From the NCBI RefSeq assembly GCF_000337195.1, contig NZ_AOID01000033.1, positions 1-64,000 of the forward strand: a DNA stretch of 64,000 nt. Reading direction: 5' to 3'. Shown here piece after piece: positions 1 through 7,519 of the stretch (position 1 is its first letter; each line of letters begins with the position of its first letter). The translations under genes were made by a program, and so were the position numbers. The notes under the pieces were generated by a model. It saw nothing but the letters and a program-made list of their open reading frames with translations. It ran no database searches and had not been told where the DNA came from. The stretch comes from Natrinema versiforme JCM 10478 (GTDB lineage Archaea; Halobacteriota; Halobacteria; Halobacteriales; Natrialbaceae).

Positions 1-13
1 GTATAAGAGACAG
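1..13. other. Tn5/Nextera mosaic-end remnant (probable adapter)
   Basis: GTATAAGAGACAG is identical to the last 13 bases of the 19-bp Tn5 mosaic end used in tagmentation libraries. It lies at the very edge of the window, so it is most simply untrimmed adapter at a contig end. Genuine genomic sequence probably starts at base 14. Confidence 0.85.
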
Positions 14-502
14 CATCTGGAGGGTGCCACCGGGGTCGTTGCGCAGCTTGAAGGTGGCGACGGCGCTGAACAGACACCAGATTGCCGGCAAGAGTCCGAG
101 CAGGTAGATCGCGGAGACCTCGAGCGTGAGTTGGTCGCCGCCGTAGCGCCAGTGTTGGGGGTAGGCGTGCCAGAAGAGCGCGACCCCGAGCAGACAGAGG
201 CTCGCGCTGATCGCGGCCGTCGCTTGGACGCGGCGGCTGGCCGGCAGTACGACGAAGACGCCGACGAGGGCGGTCGGGACGCTGAGCCCGGCCAGCACGC
301 CCGCGGCGCGGACGGTCGCGAACTGGGCGGCCATCTCCCCCGAGAGCGCGACCGCGTACCCGCCGAAGAGATCGGTCGTCGCCACGAGTACGGCCACGAC
401 GGCGAGGACTGCGCCGAGTAACACGAGCGCCGTCCCCGCGTACAGTCGGCGACTCGTCACCCCCGGTGCCGTCCCGTCGTAGGCCTCCGTCAGGCTTGTC
501 AT
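2..502 (-). CDS. Haloarchaeal four-helix membrane protein, 3' end missing
   Basis: The ATG is at 502 and the frame stays open to the window edge, so the gene is partial. The visible part starts MTSLTEAYDG and has about four hydrophobic helices, with an LPASRR loop after the second and a KLRNDPGG motif near the last residues. It resembles small haloarchaeal membrane proteins that I recall as DUF7139; the role is unknown. The last few apparent codons (bases 2-13) come from the adapter remnant and are not real protein. The family match is from memory, so I am moderately sure of it. Confidence 0.65.
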   Translation of the reverse strand, partial: MTSLTEAYDGTAPGVTSRRLYAGTALVLLGAVLAVVAVLVATTDLFGGYAVALSGEMAAQFATVRAAGVLAGLSVPTALVGVFVVLPASRRVQATAAISASLCLLGVALFWHAYPQHWRYGGDQLTLEVSAIYLLGLLPAIWCLFSAVATFKLRNDPGGTLQMLSLI

Positions 503-636
503 AGCCAGTCGTTCGGCGTCCCATCACAAAACGATACGTCAGACACACCTCGGTTGTCGGAGAGGTAACCGGCGCGTGACTCAATGGGACCCGCGGAAAC
601 GAAAGCTTGAATCGCCGCCCTCGCAAACGACTCCCT

Positions 637-924
637 ATGAGCGACGAGGACGAGGAAGCCGAGCCGGCAGTCTCGCTCGGAGAGAGAACCCCGGTCGAGG
701 GCGCGCCGCTCGCCCGCGTCAGTTCGCGACTGGCGTGGCCGAAGGAGAAAAGCGAAATCGATCGGCTCGAGGGCGACGCCGTTATTCGAACGCCCGACGG
801 TCCCCGCGAGCTGTCGACCGTCCTCGAGTCGGTCGACGAGACGTACTTCCAGCGCCATCAGGAGTTCGAGGGCCACGTTCGAGACGTGATCGGGACCGGG
901 CCGGTGCCGACCGCAGACGAGTAA
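637..924 (+). CDS. DUF5789 family small acidic protein
   Basis: This 95-residue protein matches the haloarchaeal DUF5789 pattern: an acidic start (MSDEDEEAEP), a basic middle segment (ARVSSRLAWPKEKSEIDR), then a V-I-R-T-P-D-G-P-R-E-L core and the C-terminal G-T-G-P-V-P-T-A-D-E. The function is unknown. The ATG at 637 is preferred over one 30 bp upstream because the family starts with the acidic stretch. The stop lies 4 bp before the next gene, which suggests co-transcription with the CPBP protein. It may be a small regulatory or nucleic-acid-associated protein, but that is a guess. Confidence 0.85.
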   Translation: MSDEDEEAEPAVSLGERTPVEGAPLARVSSRLAWPKEKSEIDRLEGDAVIRTPDGPRELSTVLESVDETYFQRHQEFEGHVRDVIGTGPVPTADE

Positions 925-928
925 CACC

Positions 929-1624
929 GTGTCCTCCGAGCCGGGGCAACGCGACGATCACTGGCTCCGTAAGCGCATGCGCCTCTCGTGGATCCAGCGG
1001 GCGTTACTGGTCGGTGCCGTGGTGACGGTGCTGTGGATGCGGCTGGTTCCCAGCGATCTCGACCAGCGGGTCGTCGTCGACGCGATCCTCCTGATCGGGG
1101 GGCCGCTCGCGCTCGGGCTGGCCCACGGAAACCGCATCGGCTGGCGCATCGATCGGACCGCGGTGCGCAATACGATCCTTCTCGGGCTGTTCGTCGTCCC
1201 GTTCTACGTCGTCGGCTCGGCGCTGCCGACGATCCGGGCGTTCTACCCGATCTGGGAGACCTCGGCCGCGCCAGGGTCGTTCGTCCCGCACGCGATCAAA
1301 CTGTTCGTCCTCGCGCTGGCCGCCGAGACCTACTACCGCGGCTTGCTCTGTGTCGGCGTCAGAGAGCTCGGGTTCGTCGCCGTCTTCATCAGCCCCGTCG
1401 TCTACATGCTCCACCACGCCTCGAAGCCGCCTATCGAGTTTCTGCTGTCGGGGCCGACGGATATCCTGTTCGGTGCCGTCGACTACAAATCGAACTCGAT
1501 CCTCCCGTCGGTCGTCGCCCACGGCGGCGGCCTCGTCCTGCTCGACTGGCTCGTCCTGCACGATCCGCTGTTCGATCCGGCGGTCGTGATTCGGTTCCTC
1601 GAGTGGCTGCCGGTCCCGCTGTAG
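929..1624 (+). CDS. CPBP-family intramembrane metalloprotease-like protein
   Basis: The 231-residue membrane protein starts at GTG and has about six hydrophobic segments. It shows the three CPBP (Abi/Rce1-like) motifs: E133-x3-R137 in A-E-T-Y-Y-R-G, H162/H163 in Y-M-L-H-H, and H198 in V-V-A-H-G-G-G. Members are membrane glutamic proteases that cleave prenylated or other membrane proteins, and in bacteria some act in bacteriocin self-protection. The first motif has one Glu where many relatives have two, so activity is not certain. It is tightly coupled to the DUF5789 gene upstream. The substrate is unknown. Confidence 0.78.
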   Translation: MSSEPGQRDDHWLRKRMRLSWIQRALLVGAVVTVLWMRLVPSDLDQRVVVDAILLIGGPLALGLAHGNRIGWRIDRTAVRNTILLGLFVVPFYVVGSALPTIRAFYPIWETSAAPGSFVPHAIKLFVLALAAETYYRGLLCVGVRELGFVAVFISPVVYMLHHASKPPIEFLLSGPTDILFGAVDYKSNSILPSVVAHGGGLVLLDWLVLHDPLFDPAVVIRFLEWLPVPL

Positions 1625-1687
1625 CGGGGACCCGATGGTCGCCGCCCGACGGGACCGATTAAGGGCCGGGACGACGAATCGTCACCT

Positions 1688-2125
1688 ATGGCACTTCCCA
1701 TCGACCCGACGCAGATCGAGCCGGACGACTACGGCGAACACCGCGCGATACTCGAGATGGACCACGAGGCGGCCATCGAGCACACTCGCGAGGTGTTCAC
1801 CGAAGCGGGATTCGGCGTCCCGGCCGAGTTCTCGCCCTCGGAACTGCTCAACGAGAAGGTCGACGCGGACCGCGATCCGTACTACGTGCTCGGGGCCTGT
1901 AACCCCGAGATGGCGGATCAGGTCTTGGACGTGACCGAACGGATGGGGGCGCTGTTCCCCTGTAACGTCGTCGTCTGGGAGGAGGAACCGGGCCGACAGG
2001 TCGTCTACCACGTCTCGATCATGAAGATCGCGCGACTGCTCGGCATCGCTCCCGACGACGAGAACTGGCAGGAGATCGTCGACACGACCAGCGAGATGGT
2101 CGACGAGGCCTACGCGAACCTTTAG
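1688..2125 (+). CDS. DUF302 domain-containing protein
   Basis: This 145-residue soluble protein has the DUF302 fold signature. An N-terminal helix (D-H-E-A-A-I-E-H-T-R-E-V-F-T-E-A-G-F-G-V) is followed by Y-Y-V-L-G-A-C-N-P and then F-P-C-N-V-V-V-W-E-E. The family is a small alpha/beta dimer, sometimes fused to heavy-metal or redox proteins; no reaction is established. The two Cys residues (in A-C-N-P and P-C-N-V) are typical of the family. The gene stands alone, with a clear gap on each side. Confidence 0.85.
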   Translation: MALPIDPTQIEPDDYGEHRAILEMDHEAAIEHTREVFTEAGFGVPAEFSPSELLNEKVDADRDPYYVLGACNPEMADQVLDVTERMGALFPCNVVVWEEEPGRQVVYHVSIMKIARLLGIAPDDENWQEIVDTTSEMVDEAYANL

Positions 2126-2232
2126 AACTGGACCACAACTGTCTCGTCTCCTCCTCGCGGAACCGGCGTCCCGAGCGCGACGGTTCCGTCCCGATCGAGT
2201 TCTTCTTGCCGAACCGTACAGTCACGAACGCC

Positions 2233-2242
2233 AATATTTATG
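2233..2242 (+). promoter_or_regulatory. TATA box for the AI-2E-type permease
   Basis: The AT-rich run AATATTTATG sits in GC-rich DNA about 28 nt before the ATG at 2266. That is the haloarchaeal spacing for a leaderless or near-leaderless mRNA. Confidence 0.5.
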
Positions 2243-2265
2243 TTTTCCGTTCAAGAGATTGAAAT

Positions 2266-3348
2266 ATGGACGCCCGAACGGCGTTTTTCGCCCTCCTCGT
2301 CGCCGCCCTCTGTGGCCTCGCCGCCCTGCTGGTCCTCCCGCTCGTGGAGTACGTGCTGGCGGCCTGTCTGCTCGCGGTCGTTCTCCGCCCGGCCTACGAG
2401 CGACTGGAACCGCGCGTCGGCCCGCGAATCGCCGGCCTCGCGCTCACCGGTGTTGCCGTCGTCGCCGGCGTCGTCCCGTTGGTTCTCGTCTCCTTGGTTG
2501 TTCTCCGCACCGCCCTGTCGACCCTCGAGTCGCTCGAGCCGGATCGAATGCTCGACTACGGTCGCGAGGTCGCTCGAGACGACCTCGGACTGGCCGACGA
2601 GACGGTCACCACACTCGAGATCGCGGTGCGCTCGGAACTCGAGGGGTCGATCGCGGGTGCAGCGGAGTTAACGCTGGGCCGACTCATCGATATCGTGACG
2701 ACGGGGATCGACGTGGCGGTCGGACTAGTCGTCCTCGTCTTCCTGTTGTACTACCTGCTGGTCGACGGCGCGGCCTTCGTCGACTGGCTCCGCGAGACTG
2801 CGCCGCTCGAGGCGCGCGTGCTCGACGAACTATTCGCGGAAATCGAGGATGTTACGTGGGCAGTCCTCCGCAGTCACGTCCTCGTCGCGATCGTACAGGG
2901 ACTACTCGGCGGGCTGGGGCTCGCAATCCTCGGCGTGCCGTACGCGACCACGCTGGGGGCGATCCTCGTTCTCGCCTCGTTTCTCCCGACGGTCGGCGTC
3001 TGGCTCGTCTGGGGGCCGGTCACAGTTGCCCACGCGGCCTCGAGCGATCCCGTGCACGCTGGCGTCCTCTTGGGCTACGGCGTCGCCGTCCTCGCCGTCA
3101 CGGACAACTACCTGCGCGCGTCCCTCGTCGACCGCGGCTCGAGTCTGCATCCCGCGACCGCGCTGGTGGGCGTCGTCGGCGGTATCTCCCTCTTCGGTAT
3201 CGTCGGCGTCTTCGTCGGCCCCGTGATACTCGCGGCGTTCAAAGCCTGCGTGTCCGTCGCCGACCGGCTCGAGCGGGCCGATTCGGCGAACAGCGACTCC
3301 GCGACTGGAACCGATCGAGAGCAATCCTTCGTCGAAGCAAAACAGTAG
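2266..3348 (+). CDS. AI-2E family transporter
   Basis: The 360-residue protein has two N-terminal hydrophobic helices, a third near residues 60-85, a long amphipathic stretch (about 90-145), and a helical C-terminal bundle. The late motif F-L-P-T-V-G-V-W-L-V-W-G-P is characteristic of PF01594. The family contains the TqsA exporter and Na+/H+ antiporter-like members, and in haloarchaea the substrate is unknown. The start is set by the TATA box 28 nt upstream. The last ~25 residues are hydrophilic and acidic. It faces the convergent nhaC gene with a short gap. Confidence 0.85.
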   Translation: MDARTAFFALLVAALCGLAALLVLPLVEYVLAACLLAVVLRPAYERLEPRVGPRIAGLALTGVAVVAGVVPLVLVSLVVLRTALSTLESLEPDRMLDYGREVARDDLGLADETVTTLEIAVRSELEGSIAGAAELTLGRLIDIVTTGIDVAVGLVVLVFLLYYLLVDGAAFVDWLRETAPLEARVLDELFAEIEDVTWAVLRSHVLVAIVQGLLGGLGLAILGVPYATTLGAILVLASFLPTVGVWLVWGPVTVAHAASSDPVHAGVLLGYGVAVLAVTDNYLRASLVDRGSSLHPATALVGVVGGISLFGIVGVFVGPVILAAFKACVSVADRLERADSANSDSATGTDREQSFVEAKQ

Positions 3349-3372
3349 TGTCTGTGACGGCCGGTACGTAGC

Positions 3373-4809
3373 TCAGTCCGCGGTATGGGCCCGCTCGGCC
3401 CGGCTGGTCGTCGGAATCCCGCGACCGGTCAGGGCCATCGCGAACAGCACGAGCGGCGAGAGGAATCCGAACAGGTAGAACGGCGCGTACTCGAGGGTCG
3501 GGACGCCGGTCGCCGAGGCCATGAAGACGCCGCCGGCGTGCCACGGCAGGAGCGCGCCGGTGGGGGTCCCGGCGGCCTCGACGGCCCGCGAGAGTTCCTC
3601 GCTGTCGAGGCCGAACTCCTCGTAGAGGTTTCGCAGCGTCAGTCCCGGGAGGACGATGCTCATGTACTGCTGGGCGGTGAGCGCGTTGATGAGGATCGCG
3701 GAGAGCCCGGTGCCGGCGATCAGGCTGCCGGAACTGCCCACGCCCTGCGAGAGCCGATGGGCGAGGACGGCCAGCACGCCGATGTGCTCGAGGAGGCCGC
3801 CGAGGGACAGCGCGGCGACGACGACGGTGATCGTCCACGCGGAGCCGGTGAGGCCACCGGTCGCGAGGAGTTCGTTCACGAGGTCGGTTCCGGTCTCGGG
3901 GGCGGTGCCGCTCATGAAGACTTCCCACGCGGCGACGAAGCCGGTGCCCTGGACCAGAATCGTGGTGAAGACGCCGGCGAAAACGCCGGTCACGAGCGTC
4001 GGGAGCGCGGGGTAGCCGTAGAGCGCGAGGCCGAAGGTGACCACGAGCGGCAGGAAGGCGAGTACGGAGAGATCGTACGTGCCCGCGAGTGCGGTCTGAA
4101 TCTCGACGATGCGACCGGCCGGGATCTCGCCGCCGGCCCGCAGGCCGAGCGCGGCGAATCCCAGTACCGAGAGGCCGAACGCGATGGCCGTCCCCGTTCG
4201 CATCCGGCGGATGTGGTCGTACAGCGGCGTGTTCGTCACGCCGGCCGCCAGGTTAGTCGTGTCCGACAGGGGGGACTGCTTGTCGCCCGCGTAGGCACCC
4301 GAGATGACCGCACCGACGGTCAGCGGCCCGGACACGCCGAGCCCCGCACCGATCCCGACGAACGCGACGCCGAGGGTCCCGACCGTCGTCCACGAGGACC
4401 CGATCGAGAACGCGACGATGGCGGCCAAGATCGCGGCGACGGGCAGGAACACCGTCGGGGTTAGCAACTCGAGGCCGTAGTACATCATCGCCGGGATCGT
4501 CCCGGCGTCGACCCACGTGGCGATCAGCGCGTAGATCGTAAAGATGATCAACAGCGCCTGTAACCCCATCAGGAGCCCGCTCGAGATTCCGTCGGAGAGT
4601 TCGGGCCAACTGTAGCCCAGATAGCGACCGAACGCGCCGACGAAGACGATACTCCAGAGCAGCGGGACGTGCGGATCGAGGCCGAGAACGGCCGATCCGA
4701 CGCCGAGGAAGGCGACGACCGCGAGCACCGGAACGAGCGCGAGAGCGAACGACGGCCGCCGTTCGGGGTCGAGGTCGTCGACCGTTGTCGGTGTGAAATC
4801 GGCTGACAT
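3373..4809 (-). CDS. NhaC-family Na+/H+ antiporter
   Basis: This 478-residue polytopic membrane protein has roughly 11-12 hydrophobic segments. It carries the NhaC-family motif G-D-K-Q-S-P-L-S-D-T-T-N-L-A-A-G in the middle and a related T-P-T-G-A-L-L-P-W-H motif near the C terminus. Members exchange cytoplasmic Na+ for H+ and help export Na+ or regulate pH. Haloarchaea usually have several copies. It is monocistronic, with its ATG at 4809 and an AT-rich stretch (aataaaaata) just upstream. The exact ions cannot be told from sequence. Confidence 0.9.
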   Translation of the reverse strand: MSADFTPTTVDDLDPERRPSFALALVPVLAVVAFLGVGSAVLGLDPHVPLLWSIVFVGAFGRYLGYSWPELSDGISSGLLMGLQALLIIFTIYALIATWVDAGTIPAMMYYGLELLTPTVFLPVAAILAAIVAFSIGSSWTTVGTLGVAFVGIGAGLGVSGPLTVGAVISGAYAGDKQSPLSDTTNLAAGVTNTPLYDHIRRMRTGTAIAFGLSVLGFAALGLRAGGEIPAGRIVEIQTALAGTYDLSVLAFLPLVVTFGLALYGYPALPTLVTGVFAGVFTTILVQGTGFVAAWEVFMSGTAPETGTDLVNELLATGGLTGSAWTITVVVAALSLGGLLEHIGVLAVLAHRLSQGVGSSGSLIAGTGLSAILINALTAQQYMSIVLPGLTLRNLYEEFGLDSEELSRAVEAAGTPTGALLPWHAGGVFMASATGVPTLEYAPFYLFGFLSPLVLFAMALTGRGIPTTSRAERAHTAD

Positions 4810-4971
4810 CGGCTGTGGTATGCACTTGGGGAATAAAAATAGAGCGGTTTATTACCCGAAGATATGCTTCGCGATACCAGTGGTCACATTATCGCTGAAT
4901 GAACAGTCTCTCAGCAGTCGGCTCGCTGGTCCGCACTCGATAGACTGCGGCGAAAATAGCGGGCGACCGGC

Positions 4972-6273
4972 TTACTCCGAAGTCGAGAACGCGCTCAGGT
5001 TGGCCTGCAGTCCGGCCGCGAGTTCCGACTTGCGCCGCAATCGCGCGTAGGACACCGGTAGTCGGGTCGCGACCTCCGAAACCGCCTCGTGGAACGTCTC
5101 CGCCTCGCCGTACTCGCCCTCGAAGGCGTTGCGGACGCTCTCGCGGACCTGCCAGACGCCGACAGGTGCCCAGTAGTCGTCGGAGACCTCGCGCAAGACG
5201 AGACACTTCGCCTGTCGACCGATCGACTCGAGGTACTCCAAGACGCCCAGTCGGGCGGCGTAGTAGGCCCCCGCGGTTTCCTCGACGTAGCTCGAGCGGC
5301 CTTCGTACCCCTCCGAGGCGCTGGCGAGCCAGATGTCGTCGTGTGGGTCGGGGTTCCAGATGCTGCCCGGGGCCTTCATCTCGACGAGTTCGAACTCCCA
5401 GTTGCCGGGCGCGAGCACGATCCAGTAGCGGTTGCCGACGTACTCGTTGGCCCAGACCTGCACCTCGTCGATGCTCGGCGCGTTGCGGATGCGCCCGCGC
5501 AGGTACTGTCCCACGGTGTCGTCGACGGCCGTGATCGACCACCGCGTGGGGACCAGCCGGCGCTGTTTGGTCTGCCCGAGCGCGCCGGCAGAAAGGATCG
5601 AGTTGATCTCGTAGACGTCGAACCCGCGCCGGTAGAGGTAGGTCATCGCGCCCTGGGCCTGCCAGTCGTCGTCCTCGAGGGTCTTCTTGACCGGTTTCGG
5701 GACGTAGGGGTTCTCCCGCAGTTCGGCGTTGGTCGCGTTGGCTCGCGGCCCGCGTGGGGTCGCCACGTCGGTACCCGCGTCGAGTCCGAGGTCGGGCTTG
5801 TCGTCCAGGCCGATCTCGAGATCGACCGGCCGGTCGGCGATGGCGACCTCCCGTTGGACGCCGACGAAGCCGTCCCAGACATCGTCGACGCTCGGCGTCA
5901 GCCGGCTCGCGATGCTCGGGGAGTCGACGTTCGCGCGCTTGCTCGAGTTCAGGAGCCCGGTCCGGCGCTGGAGCACGTCGTCGATGGCGTACCCCTGCTG
6001 GTACCAGTCGCCGTCGGTGACGTACTCCGCGGCGTCGCCCTCGTCGCCGACCGGCGAGAGCAGTCCGACGGGAATGTCCGGGTAGTTCGACCGCCCGACG
6101 AAGATCGACGGCGAGGTCGACCCGACGAGTGTGTCGCCGCTCAGGGCGTCGTCGAACTTCCGTTCGAACTCCTCGAGATGATCCGTGATCGCGTAGGACT
6201 TCTCCTTGGCGAGGCGGCGACGTTCGGCCTCCTCATCGGGCTCTAAGTCCTCGATATAGTCGCCGAGGCGCAT
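4972..6273 (-). CDS. nreA: DNA repair protein NreA
   Basis: The 433-residue protein matches the archaeal Nre family (N- and C-terminal Nre domains), with motifs such as S-P-S-I-F-V-G-R-S-N-Y-P near the start and the S-I-L-S-A-G-A-L-G-Q-T-K-Q-R-R-L-V-P-T-R-W segment. NreA takes part in repair of DNA damage such as mitomycin C lesions and binds the sliding clamp PCNA. The C terminus ends Q423-A-N-L426-S-A-F429, a PIP-box-like motif consistent with clamp binding. No N-terminal CxxC zinc motif is present. It is single-gene and divergent from the zinc-protein/aEF1B pair. Confidence 0.85.
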   Translation of the reverse strand: MRLGDYIEDLEPDEEAERRRLAKEKSYAITDHLEEFERKFDDALSGDTLVGSTSPSIFVGRSNYPDIPVGLLSPVGDEGDAAEYVTDGDWYQQGYAIDDVLQRRTGLLNSSKRANVDSPSIASRLTPSVDDVWDGFVGVQREVAIADRPVDLEIGLDDKPDLGLDAGTDVATPRGPRANATNAELRENPYVPKPVKKTLEDDDWQAQGAMTYLYRRGFDVYEINSILSAGALGQTKQRRLVPTRWSITAVDDTVGQYLRGRIRNAPSIDEVQVWANEYVGNRYWIVLAPGNWEFELVEMKAPGSIWNPDPHDDIWLASASEGYEGRSSYVEETAGAYYAARLGVLEYLESIGRQAKCLVLREVSDDYWAPVGVWQVRESVRNAFEGEYGEAETFHEAVSEVATRLPVSYARLRRKSELAAGLQANLSAFSTSE

Positions 6274-6452
6274 TCACTCGAGCTAGGGCGGGGACGGTGT
6301 TGAATGTTGAGTTTCGGACGGCCGAGTGCGTTCGGGATCCCGAGCGATCACGCTATCCGTGAGACTCCTCGCCCGGTTTCGGTCGGCAGAAGTGTCAGAG
6401 GCAGAGGTCCAGTCGCGTCTGCAACCGAACCTCACTCACTGCTTCGAGCCGG

Positions 6453-6495
6453 GGTATAAAGTAGTCGCCAGTGCGTTTTCTGGGTCTGAAAACGC
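6453..6495. other. TATA-like box plus 8-bp inverted repeat in the 320-bp nreA upstream gap
   Basis: The gap 6274-6593 has no convincing gene. It holds a TATA-like GTATAAAG at 6454-6461 and, 12 bases on, a perfect inverted repeat GCGTTTTC (6473-6480) / GAAAACGC (6488-6495) with a 7-nt loop. This could be an operator, a small-RNA promoter with stem, or chance. Nothing else stands out in the gap except the TATA box at 6564. Confidence 0.3.
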
Positions 6496-6563
6496 GCGGT
6501 CGATACGACATCCCCGACCGCACTCGAGGGCGAGCGGCGGCGCGGCAGTCCGCTATCGAGTAG

Positions 6564-6570
6564 TTTAAAA
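6564..6570 (+). promoter_or_regulatory. TATA box of the zinc-protein/aEF1B operon
   Basis: TTTAAAA is centred 27 nt before the ATG at 6594, the spacing expected for a leaderless haloarchaeal transcript. Confidence 0.55.
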
Positions 6571-6593
6571 ACGCCGGGCGGGAAAGGACATGT

Positions 6594-6773
6594 ATGAGTA
6601 CGACCGACGACCGAGAGACGCGTTCCTGCGTCTCCTGTGGGCTCAACATCGCGGGCACCAACGCAGCCGCGTTCAAGTGTCCCGACTGCGGCCAGCAGAT
6701 CTACCGCTGTGCCAAGTGTCGCAAGCAGAGCAACCTCTACGAGTGCCCCGACTGCGGATTCACCGGCCCATAA
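6594..6773 (+). CDS. HVO_2753-type two-zinc-finger micro-protein
   Basis: This 59-residue protein has four CxxC pairs: C-V-S-C, C-P-D-C, C-A-K-C and C-P-D-C. They form two zinc fingers, as in the conserved euryarchaeal micro-protein typified by Haloferax HVO_2753. That protein was reported to be needed for swarming and biofilm formation. The gene sits 9 bp upstream of aEF1B, the usual arrangement, so it is probably co-transcribed with a translation factor. The C terminus ends G-F-T-G-P directly before the TAA. Whether it acts on RNA, ribosomes or another partner is unknown. Confidence 0.9.
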   Translation: MSTTDDRETRSCVSCGLNIAGTNAAAFKCPDCGQQIYRCAKCRKQSNLYECPDCGFTGP

Positions 6774-6782
6774 GGTTTCACA

Positions 6783-7049
6783 ATGGGAAAAGTTGCTGCC
6801 AAAATCAAGGTCATGCCGGACAGCCCCGAAATCGACCTCGACGCGCTCCAGGAGCGCCTCGAGAGCACCCTCCCCGAGGGCGCGAAGATCAACGGCGTCG
6901 AACGCGAAGAGGTCGCGTTCGGGCTCGTCGCGCTCTACCCGACCGTGATCGTCCCCGACGGCTCGGGCGGCACGGAAGCCGTCGAGGAGAGCTTCACTGA
7001 AGTCGACGGCGTCGAAAGCGTCGGCGTCGAGAACGTCGGCCGCATCTAA
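6783..7049 (+). CDS. ef1b: Translation elongation factor 1-beta (aEF1B)
   Basis: The 88-residue protein is the archaeal nucleotide exchange factor for aEF1A. It corresponds to the C-terminal catalytic domain of eukaryotic eEF1B-alpha and restores GTP-bound aEF1A for aminoacyl-tRNA delivery. It starts [12 protein letters not shown], includes the central P-E-G-A-K-I-N-G-V segment, and ends [13 protein letters not shown]. Length and motifs are normal for the family. It is the second gene of the pair with the zinc micro-protein. Confidence 0.95.
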   Translation: MGKVAAKIKVMPDSPEIDLDALQERLESTLPEGAKINGVEREEVAFGLVALYPTVIVPDGSGGTEAVEESFTEVDGVESVGVENVGRI

Positions 7050-7346
7050 CGCACGGCGTCCGTTTTCGCCGTTTCGACTCGAATCTCCGTGAGCGATGCG
7101 TTTTCCGCTCGAGTACTCGTTCCAACGGCGGAGCCGCCGGTATCGCTCGAAAAGCGTCGTCAACCGGTTCTCGAGCGATCGAAGCGCGCGAGGAGAGTGG
7201 GAGATCGGCAGGTCGAGAGCGGAACGCCAGACCGTGCTCTCGCAACCGCGATCGCGGGCGGGCCAGTCCGGCCTACCTAAAACAGCGAGAGAGTCCGCCG
7301 TTCACGGAGGGCGTGAATCGCGTCACTCGGCTACGCAGTCCACCGG

Positions 7347-7490
7347 TTACTCCCCGGCCGGAGTCTCTACGGTGTCGAGTCCAGCGTTCAAGAGTTGTTC
7401 GTATGCCTCGGTGAGCGTGATGTCTCGTTCTTCGGCAAAGTCTTTCACACGGCCATGCGTTGCGTGGGAGAGGTCTATATTTGGACGCAT
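7347..7490 (-). CDS. Small ribbon-helix-helix-like protein carried by the tnpB element
   Basis: The 47-residue ORF starts M-R-P-N-I-D-L-S-H-A and continues R-V-K-D-F-A-E-E-R-D-I-T-L-T-E-A-Y-E-Q-L-L. A short beta strand followed by two helices suggests a ribbon-helix-helix (antitoxin-like) DNA-binding protein; this is an inference from pattern only. It is divergent from tnpB with starts 29 bp apart, so the two share a promoter region, and it occupies the place tnpA holds in full IS605 elements. It may regulate tnpB. Codon use is ordinary for the genome. Confidence 0.6.
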   Translation of the reverse strand: MRPNIDLSHATHGRVKDFAEERDITLTEAYEQLLNAGLDTVETPAGE

Positions 7491-7519
7491 AAGACTTAAT
7501 AGACGTAAGGACGTGTTGA

